Assembly: GCA_019055375.1 (NCBI GenBank)
Contig: JAHQIW010003962.1
Span: 1 to 64,000, forward strand
DNA length: 64,000 nt
Reading direction: 5' to 3'
Source of the DNA: Parelaphostrongylus tenuis
Lineage: Eukaryota > Nematoda > Chromadorea > Rhabditida > Metastrongylidae
Position numbers and translations under genes: made by a program
Part shown: piece after piece, positions 11,766 to 23,754 of the stretch
Numbering within the stretch: the stretch's first letter is position 1
Layout: each line of letters starts with the position of its first letter
Notes under the pieces: model-generated
The model's database searches: none
Seen by the model: only the letters and a program-made list of their open reading frames with translations
What the model was told of the DNA's origin: nothing

Positions 11766-12485
11766 TCGTGAATTTTCTGGTTTCTACAACGTTGTATGGT
11801 TAGCAATCGTTTTCGAAGTGAAATTTTGGATCATTTGATTCAAACGCTCATATCTTAATGGCAGTCAACTATCTATGCAAGCAAATCTCCCTAAGAATTG
11901 CCGAAGACAAGTTGATGGAGTAATCATTGCGCTTTACTAAAAATCATTCGTCAGTTCACCCCCACTAGGCCTTCACGGTTTCTCAGTTAATATATGTCAC
12001 CTCCATAAAAATTCCTTCAACCGGAAAAATTTTCCTGCGTACAATGAATTCCTAGTATTATCACCTTTGATACTTTACTTGAAGATCTTGATTGATCTAT
12101 CCTAATGTTCTTATTAATATCATTTATAGATGAGGCTATACCTGAAAAGAGCTTAAGAGCGTGGCTGTGCATGTTTGCAAAACAGTATAATCAAAAAAGC
12201 ACGCGATAGAAAAACTACGTGTGACTCTCAGTATAAAGGCAATTACTCAAGAGCGCCACTGGAAGAGAAGAAACTAATTTGAAAGAAGTTATCCGCCCGC
12301 CAAATGATCTAAAAAAACAATGAATTGCCACTTACAAATGTCGAGAAATGAAATTCATATTTCGCAATGCAGTCGTACTACGCACATCGTTTTTCAAAAG
12401 GGTTCCTGTATAATTTGAAAGGTTGTTATACTTTGTGAGCTGCTAAAATAATTGTAAACTCTTTGTGGAGTATTAAATGATGAGA
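11766..12485. other. Downstream flank of gene A
   Basis: AT-rich sequence with no gene or recognised repeat seen. Parts resemble the region after the pseudogene B exons (about 33870-34020). Confidence 0.4.
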
Positions 12486-12489
12486 CACA

Positions 12490-13310
12490 TTTCTTCTTCC
12501 CAAGACCGCTTATCTGTTAACCTTGGCATGCTTCAAAAATTTCTTATTTTCTTCTTAAGTCAGGCACACGATGTTATAACAATATCTATTTAAATAGCTG
12601 ACGTTTCGGCAGTATCGCTTTTTCCATGACATAGAAAATCAGGAAGTCACAATCCAATCAATCAGACACGTCCATTGTCTGTCAAAACATAAGCAGACCC
12701 AGATTTCAATCGCATCAAGCAGAAAATCAACTTTACTGCATTCACTGGTTTATGTAAGTCTTCCACTAAATTTTCAGGTGGAAACCATCAGATAGAGATC
12801 ACATGGACTTGTGATATACTTCACTCATCGAAACAACTATTTTATATACTGACTCATTTCACGAGTGATTAGGAAAGTGGCGGTATCAATCCATGACGCT
12901 ATTCAATTCCTGCGAGCTGATGCTTTATGTTTCTGCGCGAGTATGCTGAATTCTACGTCAAGATTTACTCTGTTATGCGTCTGTGTCCTGTGCGTGCCTG
13001 ACGGGGAGTTTGGTTTAGAGTTACGTTTGTCAGTCAGATGTTCTCGGATGCGGACATAGAGTGACGTACCCGTTTCGCCAATGTATTTGCGTCGCACGCT
13101 TTGCAAGAGATTAGGTAAACTGCGCCTATGCTTATCCAATCATCCTCTCAGTCGTTTGTGAAAATTTGGAAGCGTTTCGTTGAACAAAGACGGTCGTCTG
13201 AGCGGTTGCCTAGTTGGCTCCTCAGAGTATTCGCTACTATTTCTTTACAATACAGATCTCTTTAAACCTGGTCTTTTCTAGCAGTGTTTCGTCGCTGTAT
13301 TTATCTCATT
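12490..13310 (-). pseudogene. PLE copy, GIY-YIG endonuclease fragment (second subfamily)
   Basis: Minus strand 13139-12903 reads KYIGETGTSLYVRIREHLTD, then a THRTQTH region and a tail ending in KHKASARRN. The GAVYLISCKACD half of the nuclease is present just upstream but in another frame, so one base has been lost between the two Cys and the YIG motif. The protein differs clearly from the copies at 5-7 kb, so this is a separate PLE subfamily. The 3' end near 12600 keeps GAAACGTCAGCT but has lost the CTGAAGA core of the hammerhead. Pairs in inverted orientation with 13370-13605. Confidence 0.7.
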
Positions 13311-13369
13311 TGAAAGGAAGGGAAAGACGAACGGAACTCTGCTTTTGTTCAAGTTTTGGTGGTCTTCGC

Positions 13370-13605
13370 TTGAACAATATCGTGGAAGACTTATAAAACC
13401 CGGTGAACATGCTGAAAGTTGATTTTGTGCTTGATGCGATTGAAATCCGGGTCCAGTGATTTTTTCTGAAAGAGCTATGAAGATATCTGACTGATTGCAT
13501 TGTAACAACCTGATCTTCCCAGACTCTGAACAAGGAGAGACTTTTGAAACGTCAATTACTTGAATAAGTTTTTTTTTAACGCCTCATGTCTGGCTTGAGA
13601 AGAAA
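13370..13605 (+). mobile_element. PLE 3' end, inverted partner of 12.5 kb copy
   Basis: Aligns with 6865-7070 of the first PLE locus (shared landmarks TTTTGTGCTTGATGCGATTG and TGAAACGTCA). The hammerhead parts are degenerate. Only the 3' end is present, so this half of the inverted pair is strongly 5'-truncated. Confidence 0.65.
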
Positions 13606-13611
13606 AATTCT

Positions 13612-13785
13612 TCTCGTCTAACCGCTTTTAGCGGTAATATGATGCTATAAATATACCCAGTGATGTAGAGCGATGTGCAAAACATTTGCGTCAGGCGGGA
13701 CACGAACTCGTAATACACCCTATCCGTGGGGAGCGTGCTGTATCCCTCTCACTACAGACGCCTGTTTTGCCACCAACATTTGTCT
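13612..13785 (-). mobile_element. SINE2 copy (tRNA-like head)
   Basis: On the minus strand a tRNA-like head with a B-box-like segment GAGTTCGTGTCCC near 13705 is followed by a tail reading TTTTGCACATCGCTC and ATATTTATAGCATCATATTA. Related copies lie at 30.04 and 30.82 kb. The A box is weak. It is not a functional tRNA because no acceptor stem closes. Confidence 0.55.
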
Positions 13786-14159
13786 TTATGGAGTCTCGTA
13801 GGGCTGCAAATTGTAGATGTAAGAACAATCAATTGTTCAGATGAAGAGTATGAAACACCGAAAAGGTTTCTTAAATAGGTACAAGATTTGTATCAAGTCG
13901 CGCACCCTTCACAGTATGTAAGACCAATTTTTGAGGCACCTTAAAAAAATGAAATTTATAAAGGAAAATCACAAGGTTAGTACCCATGTATTATGTTTGT
14001 AACCACCAATCTTTATTGTGATTTGATAGGCATTTTCTTGCTTTTCTAAAAGTGCTGAGAAAAGAATTGCACTTTTAGCACTCATCAATCTCGCAAAGCG
14101 GATGCTCTGCATGCATTTATTCTTGGATAAAATCGTCAAAAATGTAGAATCCGTATCTG

Positions 14160-14352
14160 GCTCTTGTAATGATTCGCTGTGGCATTCCAGTGCATCGTTT
14201 CACGCTTCCATCGTCCCAGACATGTCCGGTGTCAATTCACCGACCCTAGAAAGGTTGAGGGCTTGCTGAGCTGTGCGCGTGATCGAACCATTGTCAATAA
14301 ACTAACCTATCAACTGTGTCTTAAAGCATCACTAACCATTGCGTTACACGTG
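14160..14352 (-). mobile_element. SINE1 copy, decayed
   Basis: Shares the SINE1 order on the minus strand (tRNA-like head near 14350, GATCGAACCATTG on the plus strand at 14280, body to 14165) but with many changes and an extra insertion in the head. Confidence 0.5.
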
Positions 14353-14359
14353 CTATCAT

Positions 14360-15235
14360 GGCTCGTGTTAATAAGTACTGCATTCTCTGATTTTTTTATT
14401 GGGTTTCATCCCCAAGCACTCACAAGGACCAACTAGCAACAAATAAGATTTTACAAGCCATCGGTGGAAACGAGATAGACTAATCAAGTGCTCAAAAAAT
14501 GACATCAAAATGCACTATGCAAGTATTATTTTATCTTTTATGGTGAAAATAAACTGGGAATATTTCTGCCCCGTTCTATGCACCCTTTCGCTGCTTCACG
14601 TAATTCTTATTTTACAATGATTTCTTCTATTTCAAAGCGGAAAATTTTTTTTGTAACAGATTGCGATAAATCGCGCAATAACCAATCTCGTGCAAGCCTT
14701 TCTTCTTGTGAAGCTGCACGCTACTACTGGTTTTTTTCAAATATAGTTCACTCCAAAATTTGCCATGTGTTTGGCCGAATGTTAGTAAGTGTTGGCCACT
14801 TGGCTTTCTGAACGTTCGCGTTTGACCATATGCGTCTTCATATTGTTCGCTCATCGTCACAGTTATTACAGGACTTCGACAGAACCGGAAGGAACAGTGA
14901 CATAGATATTTCTTTCGTTTTATTAGCTGATTAGTGCTATTTACTTTTGATTGGACGAAATACTATCGGAAAATCCTACGACCGATTTCGAAGATTTAAG
15001 CGAGAATACAGCCTACAAAAAATTGCAACGTTTCAAATTGGACATTTCGATTAACAAAGAAGCCTCTTGAAAATTGTCTCAATTTATCTTTCTTTTAATT
15101 CGGCAAAATCCGATGGCAATGCCATGGCAGTTCATAATTCTGTCGTGGTTGCCCAGGTGAACAAGCCTAATATGAGCAGAAATGGCTAAAAAATTTAGGT
15201 TCTTTTCTTTTAGACAGCGACAAATGAATATTTGA
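14360..15235. other. Unit A / unit C shared flank
   Basis: Part of this stretch (about 14540-14880) aligns with 49490-49740, placing both at the distal side of the duplicated unit. Short frames on both strands do not extend across the alignment, so I see no gene. Confidence 0.4.
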
Positions 15236-15239
15236 CCTC

Positions 15240-15995
15240 ACTCGCTGATAAAGAATTTTTCACAAAAGTGTTAGTAATCATTCAAAAGCTCAAATTCCTA
15301 GTTAAAGCCCTACGTGGTCTATTTTCGAATACTCCTCTTTGGTACACAGAATAAAATTATGTTTCACACTCGCCGCGCGCCTTTATTTTTATCACGCGTA
15401 CAATAGGCTGGAAGCACGACAAACATACGAACATGAAGAGGAAGTCTCGAAGTATCTCAGCCAATCGTCTTATCTGGAGTTTCTTCCAGAGCGAAGATAA
15501 AAGTCCCAATTGAAGAACAAGTTGCACCCCACATGTCTAATGCGTTAGGCCGTCGATCCATCACCCCGATCCTCTCATCCTCCCCGTCGCCCCCTCCCTC
15601 TCTCCCAGTCCGTAGATTAGCCGATGTACAACGCGCGGAGTCGTGAAACTCGATCTTATTTTCCCTAATACACTGCAGCAGAACAGTCCTTTTGAATAAA
15701 GCACAGTATTGAAATTACTGAAACCTACGCTATCGAATGACTCCTAATAGTCTATAGAAAAAGCTCTGTCCTGCGAGGTGCACAAAACACATATTTTCTA
15801 TCTCCCACAACGCTATCAGAAGAGCTTTTCCAGAAAGCGAGCACATTTTTTAGCTCATCAAGACTTTTGCCATTTAAGAGCACTAGCATTTAATATAAGC
15901 TGGATAAGAACAGAAAGCGCGTGCTAGTGTGAAACATAATTTTATTTTGAATTTTACAGCGTTATAACTAGTGTTTTGCGAAACCAGCCGTGTGC
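15240..15995. repeat. Dispersed repeat R1, copy 2
   Basis: Aligns with R1 copy 1 over about 730 bases, ending at the shared TTTTACAGCGTTATA. Includes a pyrimidine-rich GC stretch at 15560-15610 also seen as CCTCCCGCTTCCC in copy 1. No coding frame found. Confidence 0.65.
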
Positions 15996-16134
15996 GTTCT
16001 AGTCATGTCTTGGGCCTTCAAATGATTGCTAATAAACCTATGGAAGTTCTTCTCCAGCGGGTGGGGTGTGGTGTTTATTTGTCGGCGTCTGACAGAGAAT
16101 TACCCAAATCTGTTATGAAGGGCCAAAATCAAAA

Positions 16135-17250
16135 AATCTATGCAGTCTAATACTTTCATAACCCCAGCAAAAAAAGTAACAAACAAATTCTTGGATCGCA
16201 TAGTGTAAAGTTACAAAACACTCACCGTTCAGTTGATTCCTAGTCATCAAATTTTACATTGGAGAGATGTCGCTCAAAAACTTGTATTGAGTAAGATTGC
16301 GCGCGGCTCAGATCAAGAATACTACTGTGAAGTATGGTGCGGGGTCATACGTAATCGTGACACACTTATCTTTGTGTCACATTAGTAAGTTTTAAGCCCT
16401 TAATCGAGAAATTTCAAGGGTTTCTGCTTAGATATTTTGCATTGTTGCATGGGGATGATGACTCTCACATCATATCTCCTTTATTATGTTTCTGTTCCTT
16501 GAGCGTGCCTAGTAGAGCATTTGGCTTGACACTACTTCAACTAAATGCTCTTTTATGCGGATTTGGAGTGATTTACCGGTCCTAGCGTACTCGTTCCCGC
16601 ATGCTTTACAAAAGACTAGGTGTATCGTAAAAGATCTGATGTAGTCACCCTCTCTACAATTAGAGACAATCATGCAATTTTTCAAATCACAGAGACGGTT
16701 ATACAGTTGACTACGGACATGTTAGTCCCTCAGAATGTTGGAGGGAATTTCAACGAATTCTATGTTAATGTCCAGACCTGTCTTCTTGAGCAACCTTTTA
16801 TAGCTGTGTTCACTTCATCGGAAATAAGGAATATAACAAAAGGAGCCTTGCTTCATTTATTGGATCTACCGTTTGGAGCTATTGCTTTCCCTCTAACTAA
16901 TCCGATTAGCTCCCAGCGTTTCGTAGATAAGCAGCAACTTCTAGTGTAGTGCGATAATCCTGGTTTCAAAATTGCGGAGCTTTGATGATTTCAAGGATGT
17001 TATTCCCTGCTATTTGCTCCGGTATTCGTCGGTGCTCTTCTTATCCCTGATATCTTTTTATCCCTTTCCTGCACAAGTTTGGGTATTTTTTGATTCTAAA
17101 TTTAGAGTTCTTCTGCGCCTTGAATAAACTCTTGATAGAACATATAACTCCGATACTCCAAAATTTTTATCTATACGATCGTCTGCTTATCGTGCATAAG
17201 CTCATCAAAAAGCTCGTTTCTTGCGCATCGAACAATATGTCATTTATCTA
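16135..17250 (-). pseudogene. PLE remnant, heavily decayed
   Basis: On the minus strand the 3' region 16140-16230 matches the PLE at 51.7 kb (shared AACCCCAGC and TTGGATCGC phrases). Around 16500-16700 the order of the endonuclease domain can still be followed on the opposite strand of a TGTTCCTTGAGCGTGCCTA block like that at 52060. Stops and indels are frequent. The upstream part to about 17250 may be RT but I cannot show it. Confidence 0.5.
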
Positions 17251-17254
17251 CGCA

Positions 17255-18665
17255 GCCTTCAGAATGAAACTGTCTAAGGAAGAAACTTGTCTGCTGCTTA
17301 TTTTCTCTACAAATTGTGTGCCAAGGCTTCTCAAGCTTACCGACAAATCTACAAGGCGTGTGGTGACAAAATTTGCAATGTCCGTACAGCTCAGCGTTGC
17401 TTCGAGATTGATGTGGAAGGAGACCACTTCTATTAGCTTAATTGGTGTACAAATAAATCTTTCTATGCATCTTGAAAATACGACAGAAATTTTTCTACAA
17501 CATATTGCAGCGATGAATAATGTCCACCTAAAATGGATAATGTAAAAAAGTTGTCACATAAGACAAAGGTGTAATATGGTTTTTTTAAACAACTGTCTCG
17601 ATTCCCAAGGTCCACTAATAATAAAAAGTTGCTTAAAATTATCAATTCAGTAGCATTGCAATGCAATGTGCAATGTTATTTTGATGGTCAACCATTGTTT
17701 TGTAATTTTTTCGGCATGTCTCAACCAAGAAAAGCTTTATTGAGACTGTTCCTATTGAAAATTGACCGTTTACTGTCGACTAAAACCTCTTTTAATGGTG
17801 ATAAGATTCTCAGTTCTATTAGAAACACCACACTGTCATGGTAGCAATCTGCGCTCGTCGCGTTCGCGGCACGACCTTACCCACGTGCAACCTAAAATTT
17901 AATCGTGAGATTCAAAGGAATGAGCGATAGAACCATTAGATTTCCCGTTACCAAAAAAGACAAAAACTTACCAAGACTTTCATCAACAAAGCGTAAAATG
18001 GGGCTCCATCGTTACCCCTCATAAGAAAGATATCGACTGGGCTAAAATCTGTTGTGCAAGTACCTAGCAATGCTACAACGGCTGGAAACAAAATTTCTTG
18101 GAGAATAAACAATCCTTTCGTGAGCATTCACATCTCGCAAAAAAATAGTTATGGAAGTCATCACTTCCATATAGAGTCGCCTATCTCCTAAAATAATCAC
18201 AAATGTCTTTGGTTGAGCAATATGGGCGCTTATACTGAGAATTCTGACACCTTAGATAATTCATAGTGAAAAAAGAGAGTACTTTTACCCAAAAAATCAG
18301 CAAAAATGAAAAATATTGACACATATCGTATCTGTGAAGACTAAGGCAAGCTATGCGGAATGGAAATCACTTCTCAGGAGCGGTGGATTAAGATGTTGTA
18401 TAGATGTAGAGACACGACTCGTGACTAATGCCAACGCCGTCGTCATCGTCTCTGTTACAAATGATGTTGCTGTAATCAGATAAACTATGAATATCTAGTT
18501 TAAACCGTTCCGATCACCTTGATAAAGTGCGGTACCACGCAGTATGAACTGAAAAGCATTAAATGAGAAGAAAACATTACTTATAATAACAAAAAGAGGC
18601 AGTGCACTGGATGAACTGCTAAATACATCAAATGAGTTGCTGTATACTAAGCTCGTTGTTTATTT
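17255..18665. other. No gene recognised
   Basis: AT-rich sequence. A 151-codon frame on + (17090-17545) and a shorter minus frame overlap each other and the PLE remnant; neither has recognisable motifs. Nothing else seen. Confidence 0.4.
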
Positions 18666-18772
18666 CAAACTTTTCAAAATGAACTATACTTCTGCTATCG
18701 ACTGCTTTTTTACAGACCCGCTCAAAATGATTTAATCTGATAAGGATATACATATTTTGAGCCATAGGTCTA

Positions 18773-18820
18773 GTGCTATATAGGCGCCTATTTCGTCCTA
18801 TTGGGACTCATCAGTAGCAC
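18773..18820 (-). ncRNA. Hammerhead ribozyme, retrozyme left arm
   Basis: Same parts as the motif at 19167-19214, read on the minus strand: GTGCTA, CTGATGA, G-TCC, CAATA, GGA-C, GAA, ATAGGC with GCCTAT, A, TAGCAC. All three stems pair without mismatch. Confidence 0.85.
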
Positions 18821-19166
18821 CCTCCCTCGGATCCGTCGATCCCTTGAGGTGAAACAATCCTCCAAAGGAACCGACGTCGAGTAAAATCAAGCACCCAAAG
18901 TAGGATGATGTTATTATTATTTTTGTTGACTGCTAGACCTATGGCTCAAAATATGTATATCCTTATCAGATTAAATCATTTTGAGCGGGTCTGTAAAAAA
19001 GCAGTCGATAGCAGAAGTATAGTTCATTTTAAAAGCCGTAAGCTCGACTGCCGGTCACCACAAAGTCAGGTAATAACATCATCCTACTTTGGGTGCTTAA
19101 TTTTACTCGGCGTCGGTTCCTTTGGAGGATTGTTTCACCTCAAGGGATCGACGGATCCGAGGGAGG

Positions 19167-19214
19167 GTGCTACTGATGAGTCCCAATAGGACGAAATAGG
19201 CGCCTATATAGCAC
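19167..19214 (+). ncRNA. Hammerhead ribozyme, retrozyme right arm
   Basis: Stem I GTGCTA (19167-19172) pairs perfectly with TAGCAC (19209-19214). Core box 1 CTGATGA is at 19173-19179. Stem II is G-TCC, loop CAATA, GGA-C. Core box 2 GAA is at 19193-19195. Stem III ATAGGC pairs with GCCTAT and has no loop, so it either opens a GCGC loop or pairs between two molecules. The cleavage nucleotide is A19208 after U (an AUA triplet, allowed by the NUH rule). Box 1 and stem II resemble well-known animal satellite hammerheads. Activity is predicted, not shown. Confidence 0.88.
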
Positions 19215-19559
19215 TAGACCTATGGCTCAAAATATGTATATCCTTATCAGATTCAAACTTTTCATTTAAAAAATTGCCAGTGAAGTAATTATTTTGCTGA
19301 AGGTAGATTCAATGACTGAATCTTCTTATAAGCCTCCTAAATCCGTAGAAAATGATTAAACGAAGAATTTTGCAAATAAATAAACTTACCCGTCTTCATT
19401 TTCAGATCTTGCAGTGGTTACACGACCAGGTACTTTGAGTAGCAGTAGATTCAGTGAATAAAGGCTGTTGGCGATGGAGATTTGTTCCGGTGGATATCCC
19501 TCAAAGAAGCTCCACGTTGCATATGACCGGGTTATTGGCCCAACATCAATAATCTGTTA

Positions 19560-20160
19560 ACGTCGGCCTTATTCAATAAAAGGAACTTTTTCAAACCCGA
19601 GCTCTTGGTTCATATTATTCCATTTTTTAGAAAGCTCACGTTTCAGTGGTTTCGCTCTATCAAGGTCTGAAAGCCCCCTTCATGTGGTCGCTGCACGCTT
19701 GATTTTCGCTTCAAAACTCAACGGGGAGACCCATTAAATGGTGAATATGTTAAAAATTCACTATAATTTGCAAGAATGTTGTCATCAAGATTGTTACGTG
19801 AGAGCCATACATGTGTTTAAGAGGCATCGCCCTCATCATTTTCATTAGTGGCCCACGCCCACACTAAGCTCCACTTTGTAGCAGAGAGGGAAGACACCTC
19901 CGAACACGTGTATGACTATAACGTAACAACCCAGGTAAGGCTTTGAACGTTCTGAGAAAATATATTGGACATTTACAACGCTGTTTAGAATACGTCAATA
20001 AAATGGATCAATATGTTAATGATTGTTTTGTGCTTGACGAAACTGAGATCTAAGTTTCGTGACTCTTTCTGTTGGAGTAATGGAGGGTCTGACCAGCTGG
20101 CCTAAATTGTATTAGATCGACCTTGCGCTTGACCTGCAAAGACAAAAGTGTAAGTTATTA
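19560..20160. mobile_element. PLE terminal remnants, inverted
   Basis: 19600-19680 resembles a minus-oriented PLE 3' end (CTCACGTTTCAGTGG in place of the usual CTGACGTTTCGGCAG). 19990-20150 resembles the plus-oriented region 6870-6970, with the shared TTTTGTGCTTGA. Both are degenerate and no coding part is left. Confidence 0.45.
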
Positions 20161-20164
20161 CCTG

Positions 20165-21850
20165 TACCACCTATTGTCCCGTTGATCGCCGAATGACTCG
20201 TACCAGCAACTCTTCCATTTTTCCTATCGCGCGCAAGAGTATCCCAGTGGGTCCTTCAAGCTCTAGGGACTCGCTGAGCATCACATCTTTCTTCTATAGC
20301 TTTCGTGGAGATATCGGACCAACGGGTCGGTGGTCTTCCTGTAGAGCGCTTAATGTCCCGGGGAATTCAGTCAGTAACAGCTCTCTCGGTTGTCGTTGAA
20401 GCGCATCACGTGTCCGGCCCATCTTATTTTCGATATCCTGCGGTGTCAAACATCGCCTCTAATCTTCAATCGTTGACGTAGGTCGGAACTTCGGATCCTT
20501 TCTCTCATTTGCGAGATACGGGATACTCCTAGCATCAAACTTTCGACAGCGCGTTCAATAACGCGAAGTGATCTTTCATCCTGCTTGGTGATGACCAGTT
20601 TTCTGCTGCATACGTTAGGGCAAGGATAATTGTCGAGTCAAAAATTGGGCACCGTGTTGGATGTTCTTAGTCCTCTTCACTACATCTTCGATGCTCTTAA
20701 ACGTTCCCCAAGCCGCTTGTTCCCTCCTACTCAACTCTTGAGCTAGGTCGTTCATCATGTTCATTTCACGCCCTAGATAGACGTAATTGGAGCATTCGGA
20801 GATTGCCGTTCCGGTTAGCGTGAATGAGGCATTCAAAACCCATCCGTTCCTTATGAATATAGTTTTTGTTAGATTCAGTTGAGGACCAATCTTTCCACAG
20901 GCGTTATCGAAATCGGTCAACATTCGTTTTGCTCGGCTGATATTTGGTGTTATGAGAATGATATCGTCAGCAAAGCGAGGATGGTTTAATTGTCGACCGT
21001 CAATTTCCACTCCCATATCGTCCCATTCTAATGGTCGCATGACGTTTTGTAGGGTGGCAGTGAATAATTTTGGCGAAATTGTATCGCCTTGTTGAACCCT
21101 CTTCTTACCTCGATGGTGGTATGGATGTAGAATTGAGATAATTTGGTCGTGAAGTCTTTATAAAGCTCACGAAGGATCATTATGCACCGAGTGGGGACGC
21201 CCTGGTTATCCAGAGCCTCTATAACGCTTCTGATTCCACTGAATCAAAGGCTTTCTTCAGATCGATGAAAGTGACACAGAGTGGTTGCTTGTGCCCTCGT
21301 TAAACTTTAGTGAGTCTTGTAATCGTGTGGATGTGGTCTATGGTAGTAAATCCTTTTCGAAACCCTGCTTGTACGCATGGCTGTCCTTCGTCCAGTGTTC
21401 AGTCAATCCTGTTTAGGATGACTCGAGTAGAGAGTTTATAGACAACGGACAGCAAGCAGATTGGGCTATAATTGCCTATGTCGTGAAGGTCTCCCTTTTC
21501 TAACAACAATACGGTCTTGTTGGTTTTCCATTGAATAGGGACCTTGCATTCTGACAGGTAGCTAGTGAAGAGCCGAGCCACGGTGTTGATGAGAACTGAC
21601 GGCAAGTTCTTCAGGTGTTCTAATCTACTCCTGTCTGAACCGGGTGTTGTTCTGTTCATCACCGACGATATAGCATATCGGATTTCGGAAGAGAGGATCG
21701 GCGGAACGACATATTCGTCCTCTTTCAAATTATACGACGGCTCAGTGAAAAAAAATCTTTCTGACAGTGACGTGAATAAGGAGATCACAGACAATATCGT
21801 GCAGATCGAGAAGGACGACTACTTATATGGTGCAGATATTTCTTTTACAG
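20165..21850 (-). pseudogene. RTE-clade non-LTR retrotransposon, RT and C-terminal part
   Basis: RTE elements encode an endonuclease plus reverse transcriptase. Read on the minus strand: SEIRYAISSVMN, EHLKNLPSVLINTVARLFTSY, LSECKVPIQWKTNKTVLL and DIGNYSPICLLSVVYKL (RT fingers), a QGDTISPKLF box near 21075, the catalytic FADDIILITPN near 20965, then the thumb and the C-terminal IRWAGHVMRFNDNR region near 20400. A base missing from a G run near 21098 shifts the frame just before QGDTISP, and stops appear in the tail. The endonuclease is absent, so the copy is 5'-truncated near 21850. It ends at 20165 next to PLE remnants. It is not active. Confidence 0.85.
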
Positions 21851-21854
21851 CAGC

Positions 21855-23425
21855 ACGCCTTTTCATTCAAGTTTCCCTGGTCTCCTCACAAGTTCACAAC
21901 CAGCGTGGGAACAGTCACTGGATCATTAATTTTCACCAGTGCTCTTATCTGATCCTGATAAAACACATAATCCAGAATTCGTCTTCAACCGAATAACACG
22001 TCCTATTCAGAAGTGTGAATAACCATGACAGTTCTAGTGCTCCTTTCTGTATACTGTGAAGCTGATTAGTTACTCTGATTACTTCCTAAAGCCCTACTTT
22101 CTCTGGTTGTTATTAAGACATATCAGCGCAAAGCCATACAAGATGGAATTGAGTGCTTCCAGCGATAAACTTAATCATCTAATGAGAATGTTAGGAACTA
22201 ATCTCCTGCTTATAAAAGCAGTCCTCTTGAAGTTTTCGTAGAAGTAGAGAAACGGCGGTTTTGAGAGTTCATTTGTTTTCTTTCGTTAATCTTAAAATTC
22301 CTTTGAGAAAAAAAGTCTTTGCAAACAAGTTACAGGATCTTATCAAAAGACAGTACTCATCTGTTCACAGAAGTCTTTATGGTTAGAGGATCGTATATGA
22401 ATTCTGACTGGACATCGATCTTCAGGTCACGCTGTGGCTCATGTGTAGGTTCGCTACAGTGGAATTCGGAATGGATGAACAATTCACTGAAAAAAAAAAT
22501 TACCACAACTTAGATTTTTCAGAGTACATAAGTTATCCAGTTATTTTCCTAGAAAGTTGAATTCACCTGCTGCATTAGAATTTGCCTTTTCATACGACTT
22601 TTATTCTGTTTCTTCTACTTCTTCGTCTTAACGCATCATTTCATCTGTTCATGAAGAGTGATAACCGACTTTACTCCAACTGTGGACTCACCAATCAGCT
22701 ATTTATATTTCCCATTGATTGGTCTACTTTCACAAAGTTGTTAAAAAACGTTTCTAATCAACGTTTTGACTCGTTTCATCTTCTTTAAGCCAAAACTCCA
22801 CAAGTCCTTGTTCTTATTGCGGCTTTCATTGTCGTTCGGCTCGGACCAACTTTGAAGGAATATAGCTTGAATGAAATCCTAACCCGGCAATGCTTCGTTT
22901 AAACAGAATGGTTGTTGATGAAAATGACTGCTCAATGATGATAAAATCTGGCATTGTTCTTTTAGCCCTTCATGAGATCTGTTGCGGGCATTTACTCACT
23001 TCAAGACAAGTGTTTCGGCCTTCCTGCCTCGTCTGTTGCACGATGCTTTTCAAGCAGTGAGCTCTTTCGGGATAAACCCCTATGTGAAGAAATCGACGAG
23101 GTACTTCTTACACTCGACGTACGGTGAAAAAATCCTCGCTATGTTCTTTCAGAAAGACTGATTTTCGATTGCATGGCGCATGGCTGTTGCGTGGGCATAT
23201 GTAACAAACACTGCAATTGACTAATTTGAGAACTTGCTCGAGAACAGTGTTATTGACAATGTATCTTGAGCTTCTCATGAGGTCTGTTACGAGCACTTGT
23301 AAGGCAAAACAAGTGATAATAAAATCGTTGAATAGAATCGTCTTTCAACATCTTTGTGAATCTGGATCAATTAACAAAGATTATTTTGCTTTTATATGGC
23401 GCCTAACAACTACGGCTGTCGTTTG
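21855..23425. other. No gene recognised
   Basis: AT-rich. Short unrelated frames only. Two places (about 22975 and 23275) share a phrase like CATGAGRTCTGTTRCG, suggesting a small decayed repeat. Confidence 0.35.
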
Positions 23426-23429
23426 AAAA

Positions 23430-23700
23430 TTTCTTGATTGCAAAGCATACCCCATTGACCTGTATCTTCTGTCGTCTCATTTATCGTGGAGTAACTCAAG
23501 CGAGTACCAGCAACACTTCCATTCATCCCTATTGCATGCAAGAGTGACTCAGTGGGTCTTACCCGCTCTAGGGATTCGCTGAGCATCATATCTTTCATGT
23601 ATACCTTTCGTGAAAAAATTGGATCAACGGTGGTCTTTCAGGAAAGCGCTTGATATCCAGAAGAATCCAGTATGTAACGGCTCTACAGGAAAACCACCGT
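23430..23700 (-). pseudogene. RTE C-terminal fragment
   Basis: Minus strand matches the end of the 20 kb RTE copy (SESLERVRPTESLLHAI followed by a GSVAGTRLSYSTIN-like end). It is about 270 bases of the 3' end, typical of RTE truncation. Confidence 0.65.
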
Positions 23701-23754
23701 TTCCCTTGGTTCAATTTCTTCACCTCATTGCATTGCTTTTGATTAACAAAAGCG

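Larger units (their letters stand above)
18675..19252. mobile_element. Retrozyme-like element, inverted pair, copy 1 (best preserved)
   Basis: Bases 18734-18928 are an almost perfect inverted repeat of 19060-19252, and 18676-18780 of about 18935-19033. Each arm carries a complete hammerhead motif on opposite strands. On the + strand the order is a monomer start lacking its first few bases (from 18933), the body, then the hammerhead at 19167-19214, which gives a unit of about 280 nt from cleavage site to cleavage site. On the minus strand the hammerhead is followed by the start of the next unit. So each strand shows a partial tandem, as in retrozymes, but the two are joined head to head. No protein is encoded. 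The near identity of the arms suggests a recent insertion. Confidence 0.75.

Noticed and set aside
17090..17545. 151-codon plus frame
   Set aside because: No motif, overlaps decayed PLE sequence read on the other strand, low-complexity composition.
21565..21996. 143-codon plus frame
   Set aside because: Antisense to the RTE reverse transcriptase frame.
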